Source: Manduca sexta
Taxonomy: Eukaryota > Arthropoda > Insecta > Lepidoptera > Sphingidae
NCBI RefSeq assembly: GCF_014839805.1
Contig: NC_051131.1
Span: 5,196,913 to 5,260,912, forward strand
Reading direction: 5' to 3'
Length of the DNA: 64,000 bases
Shown here: piece after piece, positions 11,843-23,223 of the stretch
Layout of the letters: the number at the start of each line of letters is the position of its first letter
Position numbering within the stretch: position 1 is the first letter of the stretch
Notes under the pieces: model-generated
What the model was told of the DNA's origin: nothing
Databases searched by the model: none
The model's input: the letters and a program-made list of their open reading frames with translations, nothing else
Position numbers and translations under genes: made by a program

Positions 11843-14339
11843 GCGACAACGGTGTTTGAAAAGAAAATTTACGTATTGATAATATGCATTTATAACTGTT
11901 TCTCGGTATTAACGGGGTTGTCCTTTTGTTAAATAGCTGCATACGTAGTCTATTACCCAGTTTAAACTTCATTACGCTAACGGTCCACAAACATGGCAAT
12001 AAATCCCATGGGAACTATAACAATTTGCTGGCAATCACCTGAGCCCAGTACCCACTCATACGGCGAACTCAATAATGCATGAAGCCCGTCAGACGTCCGC
12101 TGCGCCCAACAGACTCTCTAATTACGGCCGGCAACACAAACTGCTTATTCCCACCTCGCACGGCTATCGAACTCGCCTCCTAGAAAACAACTATGCCTAC
12201 GTAAATATATTATAACAAGGCCATTAGTCTAGTAGTGACGCAACAACGCGGCACTGGCGAGCCGGTGACCTCGCTGAATATATCACAGCGCACTCGTGGG
12301 GTCGTGCCACTCGTGAATTCTACTTCCGCCTCATCGACAATTTTTTAATGCCAAGCGAGGCTCATGGAACTTTGCATTTAAATTACGATCTGCATCACAA
12401 GACTCCCAACATTGATGACAGACGCTCAGGTTGCATCATTGCATTAGCGCCGCCGAGATGCCGCCGAATGCGCTCAATGCATTTCGGAGCGTACTCCAGA
12501 CGCAAGCACGTATTCGATCCTCGATAATGTTCTTTATGCGCGCGTGTATCCCCTGACCGCATCGGCATTATGCGAGGAAGCGCTGAACCGCACCGAATAT
12601 ATTTTCCCAGATTATTATCCGTGATGTATGGTATTGCGCGTAAATCTTGTCGCAATAGAATTGGTCGGTGAATCCAGAACTGGTATTTCCTTAAAGAATA
12701 TATGAATAGCAGTTCGTATGCGGAACGAGTTGATGTTCAATGTTCTTCTTTCGATTGCTTTCGGCGTGTTTTATTCTAACGTTATCGTAATGAGTCATAA
12801 AAGTTTATGGCTCACGTCGTAAAAGCGACTCCTCTGCTGTCTGCGAAGGTAGGACGCGACGAGGCGAGAACTTTGATGTTACGACGTGTGCCGTCAGGGA
12901 TATGGCCTGCACGCGAAGGTTCTGTCGGTATTGCTGCACTCAATGTCGTTCGCTTGCAATCCTAATGACATTTCGTAAGAATTCAACTTATACATACGAT
13001 AGCCATGATAGTACTGAGCCCTGCAACAAAGACTAAATTTATATCTTCACTGTCTTCTTCTCCTAAAGTAGTAATTTCTAGAACGTCTAAAATATGTTTC
13101 ATTATTCACTGCGTCCTCCTTTTATTTTTGTTCCGCTAACGAAGACAAGCACACGGGTTATTCTGAAAATAAATCTGTAGCCATAATTGCCGGAGGATAT
13201 TAATGAACGGCTATTTTGTTTTACTTTCTTCAGTTAAAATATATTACGCCTATCACTCAAGAATGTCGGTAAGTCAGGGCTAAAGTTCCGAGGCTTGCGG
13301 TAATAAAATACTAAGCAATAAACTCGACTTATCCCATATTCTGTAAGTATCCCAACCAGTGATGCTTGTATAATCTGTTCATCTCCAAAGACGAAATGGT
13401 TGCAGTAAATCGATACTGTCGGCAATCCGCATACGCAATCCTATTACACATACAAGAGCACCATTCGGGCTATCTCGCACGAATCTCTTGTTGGCATTCG
13501 TGTACAACCGCGTGCTTGATTGATGAAGCGAAAGTGGTCTGTTGAACAACACTGCAGAATAGCGCGGTCTCACGCGTGTGTGAATGTTGGAACGTTAAGT
13601 ATGAACAAAAATCGCATTTGCTTTTTCTTTTGGTCTTAATGACTGAGCTTTTTGTAGATAGGAGTAAACGAAAGTATGCCTTATCTTATAGTATATAGAT
13701 TGTACATTACATTATACTATAATGATTAACGGTTCCATATTACATATACTATTAAGGGGCAGTAGCCTAGATGCATGTCTACAATCTTTAACGCTAATAG
13801 AAAACAGAAAAAAAAATATGGTAATGACATATTCTATCAATAAGTCTTTCGCTAGGATATCGTTCTAATATATAACGTTAACGTTTACGATTGTAGAAAG
13901 GCATTTCGTAGTGTTCTTGGGACATTGAGACCCTGAGTTTCTAGTTATAGATCTGTGTGCATGTTTTAACGATGATCTGAGGTAATTACCCAAATATAAA
14001 TAAATAAGTTTCCGTTTCTTGCTACGGATATTGCAGGTTCGTTAACCCGCTGACCACATTAGCCATTTTTAGGTATTAAAACCGGAAAATCTCTCCATAT
14101 ATTGCTTTTCTTTTTAATCTTGACAACTTATTCAGATCCTTAAACTTAGAAAAAAGGCAATAGAATCTAATATATACAAAACCTATTGCCGCAATAATAC
14201 TTTCCTACAAAATTTACATATTATCATTCCACTGCCCCACATAGGAGATGCGTCATCGTCAACAAGTCATTGATACAAATGCCGTAATGTGGGATAAGGA
14301 TGTGGCATAACGTATTCAATAGTAACAGTGATTACATTG
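11843..14339. other. Moderately GC-rich unassigned stretch
   Basis: About 12.0-13.6 kb is richer in GC and CpG than its flanks and has several minus-strand frames (86 codons at 12395-12655, 64 at 13379-13573) with stops between them. This could be a decayed mobile element or a conserved regulatory block. No family was recognised. Confidence 0.3.
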
Positions 14340-14520
14340 CTCTGTACACAAGTAGAGAAAGCCCGGCGACATTGGGCCGGTATAGAAGTGGGTTTGCGGG
14401 CGGGTGCGGCGCGGGGGGCAACTAGGTGAGCGTGTCGAGGTCGTGACGTCACGCGCTTTCTCTGCGCCCGCGCAGCCGTTGTGCAAGCATCGCCGCGGTT
14501 GCAACGTGCATTTTGTCCTG
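14340..14520 (+). promoter_or_regulatory. CpG-rich patch, candidate EcR-A promoter
   Basis: A sharply bounded GC- and CpG-rich island in AT-rich DNA, about 3.5 kb before the EcR-A exon. It holds a perfect CRE palindrome TGACGTCA at 14444-14451 and TGCGCCCGCGCA at 14463-14474, one base from the NRF1/ewg palindrome typical of animal promoters. A GTGAGC donor-like site lies at 14426. Reading frames here are short and interrupted, so it looks regulatory or untranslated. No clear TATA box or initiator was recognised. The strand is inferred from the EcR-A exon downstream; a minus-strand promoter is also possible. Confidence 0.45.
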
Positions 14521-14697
14521 CGTGATAAGATTATACGTGGATTTAAGGGCAGCTTATAATATTTTTAGTGTTAGAATATTGTTAAAGACTGATTTTATAC
14601 GGACACATTTAAAATTGGTTTACAGGCTGTTAACTGTTTTGTGGCAACTCTTATGACTTCTTGGCTCTTATTTTTACAGTTCTTCATTAGACTCTCT
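14521..14697 (+). other. Candidate 5' leader exon ending at a perfect splice donor
   Basis: The sequence at 14698-14706 is GTAAGTATT, a near-ideal U1 match. An acceptor-like tract ending TTACAG at 14674-14679 precedes it by only 18 bases, so the segment could be the end of a first exon or an 18-base microexon. Joined to 17975, the EcR-A frame would meet a stop (T+AA) exactly at the junction, which would make the ATG at 18031 the first usable start of the main frame. An upstream ATG lies at 14653. The link to EcR is inferred. Confidence 0.35.
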
Positions 14698-14970
14698 GTA
14701 AGTATTCAAGTCTGTTGTAGACATATATGGAAAACAGCAAACCACATACATGCTCGTGCGTCCTCTCTTTTATGTGAGCATTACAAGAGGTGTGTCAGGA
14801 TCATGACACATTTAATCTCTGGTTACTACTACAAGTATCAACTGTCGGTATGACAACGAATGAAACCGTAACATGCATTGAATATATTATTGGAGAAATT
14901 ACTGAGTTTATCGTGTTTTTAGCATAATTAATGTTTGGGAACATGGTATTTACGGTTACTCCTTCAATCA

Positions 14971-15030
14971 ACCAATCAGCCCGTCGCCGTCCACTGCTGA
15001 ACATAGGCTTCCCAAAGTGAGCGCCAACCA
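14971..15030 (+). repeat. Non-LTR retrotransposon relic
   Basis: 'cgtccactgctgaacataggc.tccc' is a widely repeated lepidopteran motif. A related piece, 'gacgtcccctgcaggacaaagacctctcccaa', is at about 50600-50640. Confidence 0.45.
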
Positions 15031-15599
15031 TCCCGGTCTTAAAAAGCCAACATCCATTACCGACTTCTTATACAAAATTAATATTAAACTCAATTCTAAA
15101 ATATAGTATCTCATCAAAATAAATACGGCTGAAGTGGTAGTATGATTACACAAACATTGTAGCAATAACTACGTTCGAACACTGTCTTGTAGTCAGTTTG
15201 ACCTTAACAATCACAAACAACGTGAAAAATCGTGCTCGCAGTGTACATCATTTGTCACAAAACGTTGGCTCACATCCAGAAGAGGGCATGAAATTTTAGC
15301 GGTAACAAATTTAGGCACAGTGTCAAATTTAGACATAAAGCATATTTGGACGTTGTCCATAAATAAATATGAAAAGTAACGATCATAAGTTCCTGTGTGT
15401 TACATTACGAGTAATTCTTCAAAGGCATCTGACAAAGATATTTGCGTTTATATTATTTTTCCGACGGCAGGATGATTTAATGAGTTGAAACAGATTAAAT
15501 GGCGTAATTTAAACCGACTTTTAGTATTGCTTTAGTTCCATTTAATAAAAAAATAAGGTATAATTTTGTAACTGAAAACAAAACACCATAGCAGAATGT

Positions 15600-15693
15600 T
15601 TGAATTGTCTTATTTATTATGTTCAATTCGAACCAGTAGTTCCTGAGATTAGCGCGTTTAAACAAACTCGTTAGCTTTATATAATAGTATAGA
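15600..15693 (-). mobile_element. Helitron 5' fragment
   Basis: The minus strand starts TCTATACTATTATATAAAGC at 15693 and continues 'gtttgtttaaacgcgctaatctcaggaactactgg', matching the family 5' region. Truncated in the proposed first EcR intron. Confidence 0.55.
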
Positions 15694-15727
15694 TTATTCT
15701 GCTTATATTTATAAAATGCAAATCAGA

Positions 15728-15952
15728 TTTTTTTTGCTATGAATGACGAGACGAGCTTGCCGTTCGTCTAATGGTAAGCGCTATCCAACACCTTGAATTA
15801 CTAAAGAATTTTTGTTCGGTATTCCACTGGCAACAATGTCCTTCAAACCGGAACACAACTGTGAATACACACTGTAGCTTGGCGGCAGAAATAGACATTG
15901 CGGTGGCACCTACCCAGGCGGACTCTCACATATGGGAGACCTACCACCAGTA
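15728..15952 (-). repeat. A-tailed dispersed repeat, copy 2 (internally deleted)
   Basis: Same ends as copy 1 but lacking two inner stretches. It lies in the proposed first EcR intron. Confidence 0.72.
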
Positions 15953-16750
15953 ATTTAACTTGACCCATACTACATATCTTTACACTATACGGGTGACTTA
16001 AAATAATCGCACCTTATATTTAGGAATTCAATCCTATAAAAGCCGTCACTACAACCGTTTTCTAACTAAAAACATCCTAAGACGTCTGAGAGTGAATTCG
16101 CTTGTTTTGCATATTTATATTTTATGTTTGATCGTAAAATGTTTAAAGTAACAGAGTTTATTGTGTTGCTCATAAAATTCCATGAACACATGCAGCGCAT
16201 AGGGCGTTTTAGGTATTGGCCTTTTATTACTCCTAAAAACTTTTAATGTATCAAAATGTGTATGCGAGGATGATTGGAGCATTAGTTGGTTAAGATATTT
16301 TCATACAATTTTATCGGTCAAAATTTAATGTTTTTAATATTCATATTTAAGGCGAATAGAAAAAATATTTGCGTTCCCAATTTTACCCTTCAATGTACAA
16401 ACATAATATACATGTATAGTACCAAAATTGTGATATCTCTTATATCACATACTCGTTGAAAATAGAACACTATAAAATAAGATATGCTTGATAAATCAAA
16501 CATTCTCTATGTTATGGCATTTGCTCATGCATTCTTGTGCAAAAAAGAGTGAATGAATGATTACGTATGCAGAAGTCTACTTACAATATTTCATCTTTAC
16601 CGTCTCTTCCAAACGAGCCAATACGTGATGCAACTTACACAGTATAGATAAACATACAGCATTGTTAGCACAGTGCATTCTAAGATATTGCTCCCAATAA
16701 AGCCATGTATCCGGTTTTACGAGAAGCAATGCACGGACAATTGTTAACGT

Positions 16751-16800
16751 CCCGGGATCCCGCTGTACCGGGATAAGATCCTGGCTAATCCCGGCGCCGC
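16751..16800. promoter_or_regulatory. Palindromic GC-rich cluster of CCGGGAT units
   Basis: Within 50 bases, CCCGGGAT, ATCCCG, CCGGGAT, ATCC and ATCCCGG alternate in both orientations, giving overlapping hairpins. One unit contains TAATCC, the Otx/bicoid-type core. It sits in AT-rich sequence about 1.2 kb before the EcR-A exon. TGACGTAA, a CRE-like site, follows at about 16850. Confidence 0.35.
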
Positions 16801-17655
16801 TGTGGTTTACGACAGCTTAGATAGCAGCTAGATTTCACATTGAGCGCGATGACGTAACTAAAATATCAAGCGTTTTGTGCGAATTATTTATATGTTTTGA
16901 TGTTTTGGGTTGAAGATTTTATATTGTCTGACAACGTATAGCATTAAGTGATGGTTCTTGAAGGATTTTTGCTTTGTTACTTGCATAACGTGAGCATTAA
17001 GAAGGAATTTAAGACTATTCATCCCCTTAGGTCAATCAAATCGAAAATCCCATCAGATATGCTGTTAGTACGTACTAATTTTGCTTTCAAACAAATATTT
17101 AATTACAAATATGGCGTGTGTTGGGAATCGTAACATTTGCTCTTTGTTTGGATTAGAATCGCCATTAATTGTTGTATCCATGCCTTCAGAATATATATAA
17201 GTGCACTGCGAAACATAGACGTTTTCCAGATTATCATCATTATGTGCATCAATTAAATATTTATTCTGTGTTGACAGACTTAAATATTTTAGTAGACAAG
17301 CAAGACGTTTTCGTTTTGAAAAAAAGAAAGAAAACCGTTTTATTAGTCATAATCGCAACATAAACAAACTACTACTACATAAATACACAAATAAAAAAAT
17401 GGCTGGTCGCGGCTCTTACTAGTAAGCAATCAACACTCCGTGTCACTAATTTGCAGCCCGCATAGTGTAAGAAATTTTTACCACTATTTGAACTTAGAAC
17501 TTGCCTTAACGCCTGCTGTAATTCTTTAAACAGCGGGGTTCTAATGGGAACTTATGTCTGTAATCTGTATGAACGGGGATCCACTGAGAGACCTGAGATT
17601 TTATGTCACGACGTGGTTGACTTCGCAAGTTTGACCTCACGTCACTCTAGCACAG

Positions 17656-17664
17656 AGGTGGCGC
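17656..17664 (+). promoter_or_regulatory. CTCF-core-like site just upstream of the EcR-A exon
   Basis: AGGTGGCGC matches the Drosophila CTCF core AG(A/G)(G/T)GGCGC exactly. It lies about 310 bases before the exon acceptor, between two AGGTCA-type half-sites in inverted writing (TGACCT at 17632-17637 and 17681-17686). Binding is not shown by sequence alone. Confidence 0.35.
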
Positions 17665-17974
17665 AACATAATGACACATCTGACCTATGAGTCCTTTAAA
17701 TAGATGGACAAATGCCTCTCAAAATGAAGAAATTATTATGAAACATAACTCGCTTTTGCCCTCGGAGGGTAAGGTAGAGACGTAACTAGTTTTCTCTCTT
17801 GTTAGTATGGAAGACTATCATCCTATGGACTTTCAGTCTCGGGTAGCTCAGATGTGTTTTCTCGAATCGAATCCAGAAATTGACAGCCCGACTACGCTGC
17901 TTCTAAACCTACTGCTGTTTCTAGAATGAACCAACAGATCTGTGTTAATATGGTGCAAATTTTTTGTTTTGCAG

Positions 17975-18271
17975 AAGTGTGGAGCGCGGGCGGCGGGGCC
18001 GGCGGCGGTACAGCATGCGGTAGCAGCGGCATGGACCTGAAACACGAGGTGGCGTATCGCGGGGTGCTACCCAGCCAGGTGAAGGCGGAGCCCGGCGTCA
18101 GCCACAACGGGCACCCGGTCAACGGGCACGTGCGCGACTGGATGGCGGGCGGCGCCGCGGGCGGAGGCTCCCCCTCGCCCGGGGCGCCGACGCAGCCCAC
18201 GCCCAACAATGGCTACTCCTCACCACTCTCCTCCGGCAGCTATGGTCCTTACAGTCCAAATGGGAAAATAG
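17975..18271 (+). other. EcR: EcR-A-specific exon with flanking splice sites
   Basis: The acceptor is a T-rich tract ending GCAG at 17971-17974; the donor is GTGAGT at 18272-18277. The exon is 297 bases, a multiple of three. Both flanking introns are phase 1: the exon begins with the last two bases (AA) of a codon and ends with the first base (G) of a glycine codon. The phase-1 end fits the known join of EcR isoform-specific exons to the common exon, which begins inside a glycine codon. Composition is extremely GC-rich and CpG-rich compared with the surrounding introns. Minus-strand reading frames over the exon are shadows of this composition. Confidence 0.88.
18031..18271 (+). CDS. EcR: Ecdysone receptor isoform A, N-terminal A/B region (partial: first coding exon)
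   Basis: EcR is a nuclear receptor that pairs with ultraspiracle, binds 20-hydroxyecdysone and switches on moulting genes in the nucleus; isoforms differ only in the N-terminal A/B transactivation region. From the ATG at 18031 the exon encodes 80 residues plus a split glycine. Visible: KHE (4-6), VKAEP (17-21), DWM (36-38), SPSPG (47-51), and a tail from N60 to G81 rich in Ser, Tyr and Pro ending NGKIG. The fly EcR-A region has the same order: IKIEP, DWM, SPSPG, then NGY..SP.S.GSY.PYSP.GK.G joined to the common exon. The start is chosen because 18031 has a strong context (G at -3, G at +4) and no other in-frame ATG lies in the exon, but the frame is open to the exon's 5' edge, so a few residues could come from an upstream exon. 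No zinc finger or ligand-binding domain lies in the window; they must be downstream. Identity is very likely; the exact start is less sure. Confidence 0.9.
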
Positions 18272-21200
18272 GTGAGTTGTAGTGCACAATGTTCTGTAAT
18301 AGTATCGCGTTCCAAACTTATCTGTTAAGTTCAGACGTTCAAGCTGGCAAATGTCCTATTTATAGGCACAAATCATGTGAAAGCTGGTGCAGTAGCGCTA
18401 GTGTAAGAAACTATGACTGCAAACTTCACTATTGAGTTTTAGTGGGACTAAGGCAATATCGCAGTAAAAAAATCGTTAAGAAAATTTTATTGATTGAATT
18501 TTGTGATATGATTATGAAAGAGTGTTAATGAAATGTAGAATTACTATATATTTCTAGTAACAAAATAGTAAAAGCGTCGGCTTCTCTTTTATTGTTTTCA
18601 ATATACGCTGGTACCTAGATAGCGTATTGCATACGACAGACCTTGCCAGTATATACCCAGATGCGACAAAAACCCGCACACACCTGCCAAAACAAAGCCA
18701 AAACGATAAGGATGATAAAGCATTCAAGCATTGCACGACCTAGATATAAATGTGACCAGTTAATTGCGTAACAGCGGGGGCTGGAGTGAGAACAGTAATC
18801 TTACATTGAACGCGACCCACATGGGATAACAAAGAACCACAATAGTCCATTTCCCAACAGCCTTCACATTAATGATAGCCACGAGGTAGGAAATGCTTGT
18901 AACGGGAATATATGAGTATTGTGAACGTAGGGTTGCCACAATAATTTTTGATCAAAAATAATTTTTTAGAAAGCGATTATGTGGTTGATAATCATATTAT
19001 GTCCACGTGATAAAGACCGAAATGAAAAAACTACAGAATGTATGATATCACTGATTGGTGGTATAAAGATTTTCTTTTAGAATATAGTAGTAAATTTCAA
19101 AATAATATGCGGATATACACCTAAAGTGAAACCAACATCTAACTAAAGTAGTGTTGTTTGTGGCGATAGTTTGAAATAGCAACAAATGTCGTGACGTGAG
19201 TGTGATGACTCATCGAAAACATGTTATATATGCATGTGACAATGCAAAGCAAACGTATACGTAAAAATCTTGATTAAATACATTCACACTGCTGTTCCTC
19301 AGGCTTAACATTGTCAATATTTAAAATAGTTGGTCCGCTCCTAACTTTAATGTTTGATGTTCTGACGATCATCACCCAAGGATACGCCATTCTGTTTACA
19401 GTGACCATCTACGTCAAACAATCATCACCAACGTAACTTGAGCCGTGGTATTTTTGATATTGCCTCGACGAAAAAAAAATTTTACGAGCATGACAGCATT
19501 GCGACCGATCAGGATATCTTGGACGGTTTTTTTATCAACGGATGGATTTTTTCCGTGTTTTGCGTTATCGTGCAAAGCGATAATGAGGGTAATGACCTGA
19601 TGATAATATGTATGATTTAGATAGTGACGCCCCACGAGCAGACATTGTAAAGCTTCAGAAAATTCCGATGGCGAAAATAATATTTGTTCCGAGGTGTTTT
19701 GATACTTTATATCTTGGAAATCAAATTCTATCGTAAGAGTTCATTATAGGTTAGCAACAAGAAGGAGATTTTCCATTACCCATATTGGAAGTCAAATTAG
19801 CCACGAGGTCAGGCGGAGTTCGCGTTCCTCCGCTAACAAACTTAGCAAAACACGTTATTTGAACGTCTGAACATGAAGCCTTGCATTGATTTATATCCGT
19901 TAGTAAAAAATATAGCACAAAATGCGTCGTAATATTCGGTAATCGGGATATCAAGAAAAAAACAATTCACCCAACTTATCCAATTTAATCCGATGTTACG
20001 ATCCAAAAGTGAAAAACAACTGAATGATTCACGCCCGTTTTATTAATTTCGAAGTCGGGACGAAAACAGGGGCAAAGTTTCCGAGAACCAATTAAGAGCA
20101 ACTTGTCCTAAAGAAAAAATATTTACGTCGATGTTCCGCTGGGGACATCGCGTTGCAGTTGTACATCTCTCATTATTTCCTCGTTAACACATTATTCGAC
20201 AGCAGTTCCTTGGCCGTTTTTTGTTCATACGCAAGACAGCCTTGCTTCAGTCAAATATCTAATGCTATTATATAAACATTATGGACTCGACACAGGAAAT
20301 CAGCTAGCCAATTAATTATCCGAATGACTCACTCGTATAAGTAATCAAGGTATTTATTCAGCAAATCGAAATTTAAACCTTTTAGTTTAGCGATTTCGAC
20401 TAAATAGATACTTTTTAGATTTTTTGTTCAGAACGTTTAAAATACGACGGCACAAAGATCAGAGAGCAAATAAAAACACAAGCGCCATATCTCACAGGTC
20501 GTTTGAAAGCGCAATCGAGATATTTAAAGAATTCTAATTTGATTTTAAAAATAAACACAACATGCATCTGGGCGTGGGAGGATGTGAAAAGAACTTGATT
20601 TACTTTTTGTTCGAGTGAATCGTGTCTTTGGGTTTTTAAATATAAGTCAGATTATTCGTAATTCTACTAACACTACACACATACAATTAGAAAAAATAAC
20701 GCGGCGAAATATAAAAAAAAATAATATTCAGCAGAATACTAAAAAAAAATTGCAATAAGACGAAAAACCTATAGCCATAACTTTAACGAAGGCTTGCCGA
20801 GGCGTCGCAGGTAAATTTCAATGACGTTTTACAACAGGCGAGCTAAGAATTCCGCGATGCAGATGCATCTAACGAGCTGCCCATTTTATGCACTATCGGT
20901 GTATCGGAAATATTTATATGACCCTGTTCGAAGAAGTCGAAGCCTGGCTCGGGATAAGTAATTAAGTTTCGAGAAAGTTAAATCGCCAACACGATTTGAA
21001 TCTACATCGCGTATTATTTCACAACGATAGAACTACGAGTCTTGCAATAACGTATTTCAATACATTTATCATTTCTTGGAAGTGAAATGCATATTTTTCT
21101 ACAGAAATTGTAGATTCAATAATTTCTATGTTATTGTTGCTTCGTGAATATCGAGACGATTTTATCGTATGAAAAGCGAAGGAAGCAGTCGAGTAAATCT

Positions 21201-22079
21201 AATTGAGATACTACACGATGTGAACAACAAAACGATAATGGAAACTAAGATTTATACATACTTTTGCATGTTTGTTTTATGATGTACGATCTTCATGAGT
21301 AACTTATATGTTGTATTGCATTATACTTACATGGATACATAAGGTCATGAGCTCCTAAATCATTATGTTTTGTTTATATAGCTAAAAAAATAGAACTTAT
21401 GCACATTTATTCATATAAAGCTATTGACTATTTAAAGTAATATTTTACGTTATATGTTAGAGTAAAAACAAAACAATATAAATCACATTTATCAAAATAA
21501 AATCGTAAATTTACTAACACCTCCGACGGCCATTTTGTTTCTAAAATTCATTAACTTACAAGCTATAAGTAAGTCTTTAATCAGTGCTAGTTTTGGGTGC
21601 AGGCATAATATTTTAACCGCCATTATTTATGTGCTAACGCGCAAAGCTATTAACTCTTATGAATTATTTATAACTTCGGCTTATCTTAAATTTTTAGTAC
21701 TAAAATTATTATTCTCGTGTATATATTTGGCAAGATTTACGATGGATATCGTCTTGGAACCTTTTTTGATCATGAAGCTTTGTTATAAAACATTTTGGTG
21801 CGAGTAGGTTAGTTGCAATAGAATGTAGCGGGTTCAGAGCATAGAGATGTCCACATTTAATAATTATGTCATGTATTATGTATATTGAAATCGAAATTAT
21901 CGGCATAAGTAATATTAAGACGGAAACATTACTTCGTGATGTCTGTTTCTGGGACAACATTCTAGTTTCTTAGAGTAATAAATGAATGTTCCTGTTAATT
22001 TTCTCGGAAACATTAGATATCATCTTCATTTCTGACAGAAACTATTTATGTGATATTGTAATAGTAATTATGCATAAGG
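18272..22079 (+). other. EcR long intron, 5' part
   Basis: Begins with donor GTGAGT at 18272. AT-rich, without recognised exons or clear repeats. Confidence 0.55.
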
Positions 22080-22102
22080 ATGCATTAATTAAAAAAATAA
22101 AA

Positions 22103-22426
22103 GCGGCGATAGCCTAGTTGGGTGTGGAACGGACTGCCGAGACGAATGTCCGCAGGTTCAAATCCCAAGGGCACACACCTCTGACTTTTCTAAAATCATG
22201 TGTGTATTCTTTGTGAATTTATCGTTCGCTTTAACGGTGAAGGAAAACATCGTGAGAAAACCTGCACATCTGAGAAGTTCTCTATAGGAATTTCGAAGAT
22301 GTTGGAAGTCTACCAATCCGCACTAGGCCATCGTGGTGGACTAAGGCCTAATCCCTCTCAGTAGTAGAGGAGGCCCGTGCTCAGCAGTGGGCAAGTATAT
22401 AATACAGGGCTGATATTATTATTGTT
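22103..22426 (+). mobile_element. tRNA-derived SINE, second family, with target-site duplication
   Basis: It starts GCGGCGATAGCCTAGTTGG (A-box region), has B box GGTTCAAATCC at 22155-22165, and ends in an ATT-rich tail. A 14-base repeat ATGCATTAATTAAA is found at 22080-22093 and 22427-22440. Related copies lie at 23224, 23940 and 29400. Confidence 0.85.
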
Positions 22427-23223
22427 ATGCATTAATTAAATAATAATGAAGCAGATGTTATATTAATATTTTATTTGCTTTATTTGATAAAAGTTGTAAT
22501 ATGTTAAAATAGATAACATTCTTATTCACTAACTTTTTCTACATCGTCTAGACAGTCGCGGAAAATTTAAAACCACGACACGAAATCGCTGAATAAATTG
22601 ACGCGGAGTTTCTTCCCATGGAAACACTTTATATTCTCATACAAAACATAAGATGTTACATAGATCTCGCTTTGAGCGAGATATAAAATAATATTTCCTG
22701 CTTGTATCATTTCTTTGCATCAACTTTTTGGAATCAAATAAAGTTGTTTTACAGACCACGGTGTTCGTCACACTAAGTCATCACACTGTTGTTTAAATAG
22801 AAATACAACAGTGTTGTACACTGGTGCTTGACGGAAGAAATAGACAGTCGGATTTCAAGCATAAAAGATACTTCCCAAGCAATATCTGCTACAATTATAA
22901 CACACGTTAGCTACTTATATTAAAAGTATATCAAGCAAGACCACAAAAGTATAACCAACAAATATTGAATGTAATAAAGAATTTAGAGTAGGTTAAATCC
23001 TACTTTGTGGCTATTAATAATATTTTATCACTATTGTAGGTTTTAATGACCTATTTATCGAGACCAGTGTGCCGTAGGCGATACCACGATCGGCCGACTA
23101 CCGACGTATATCAAACAGAAATCGGAACATTTTGATTAATGCTCTGATTCATTTGCTGTTTTTGAACCAATTATAACATTTAGTGTGATTGTAATTATAC
23201 AGACAGTCACGCCTTTTATCTAT

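Larger units (their letters stand above)
14704..17955 (+). other. Proposed first EcR-A intron
   Basis: AT-rich, with the LINE relic, Helitron end, A-tailed repeat, palindromic cluster and CTCF-like site listed separately. No coding exon was recognised. Confidence 0.35.

Noticed and set aside
17892..18209. Minus-strand frame over the EcR-A exon
   Set aside because: A shadow of the GC-rich exon; its proline and alanine runs mirror glycine codons of the true strand.
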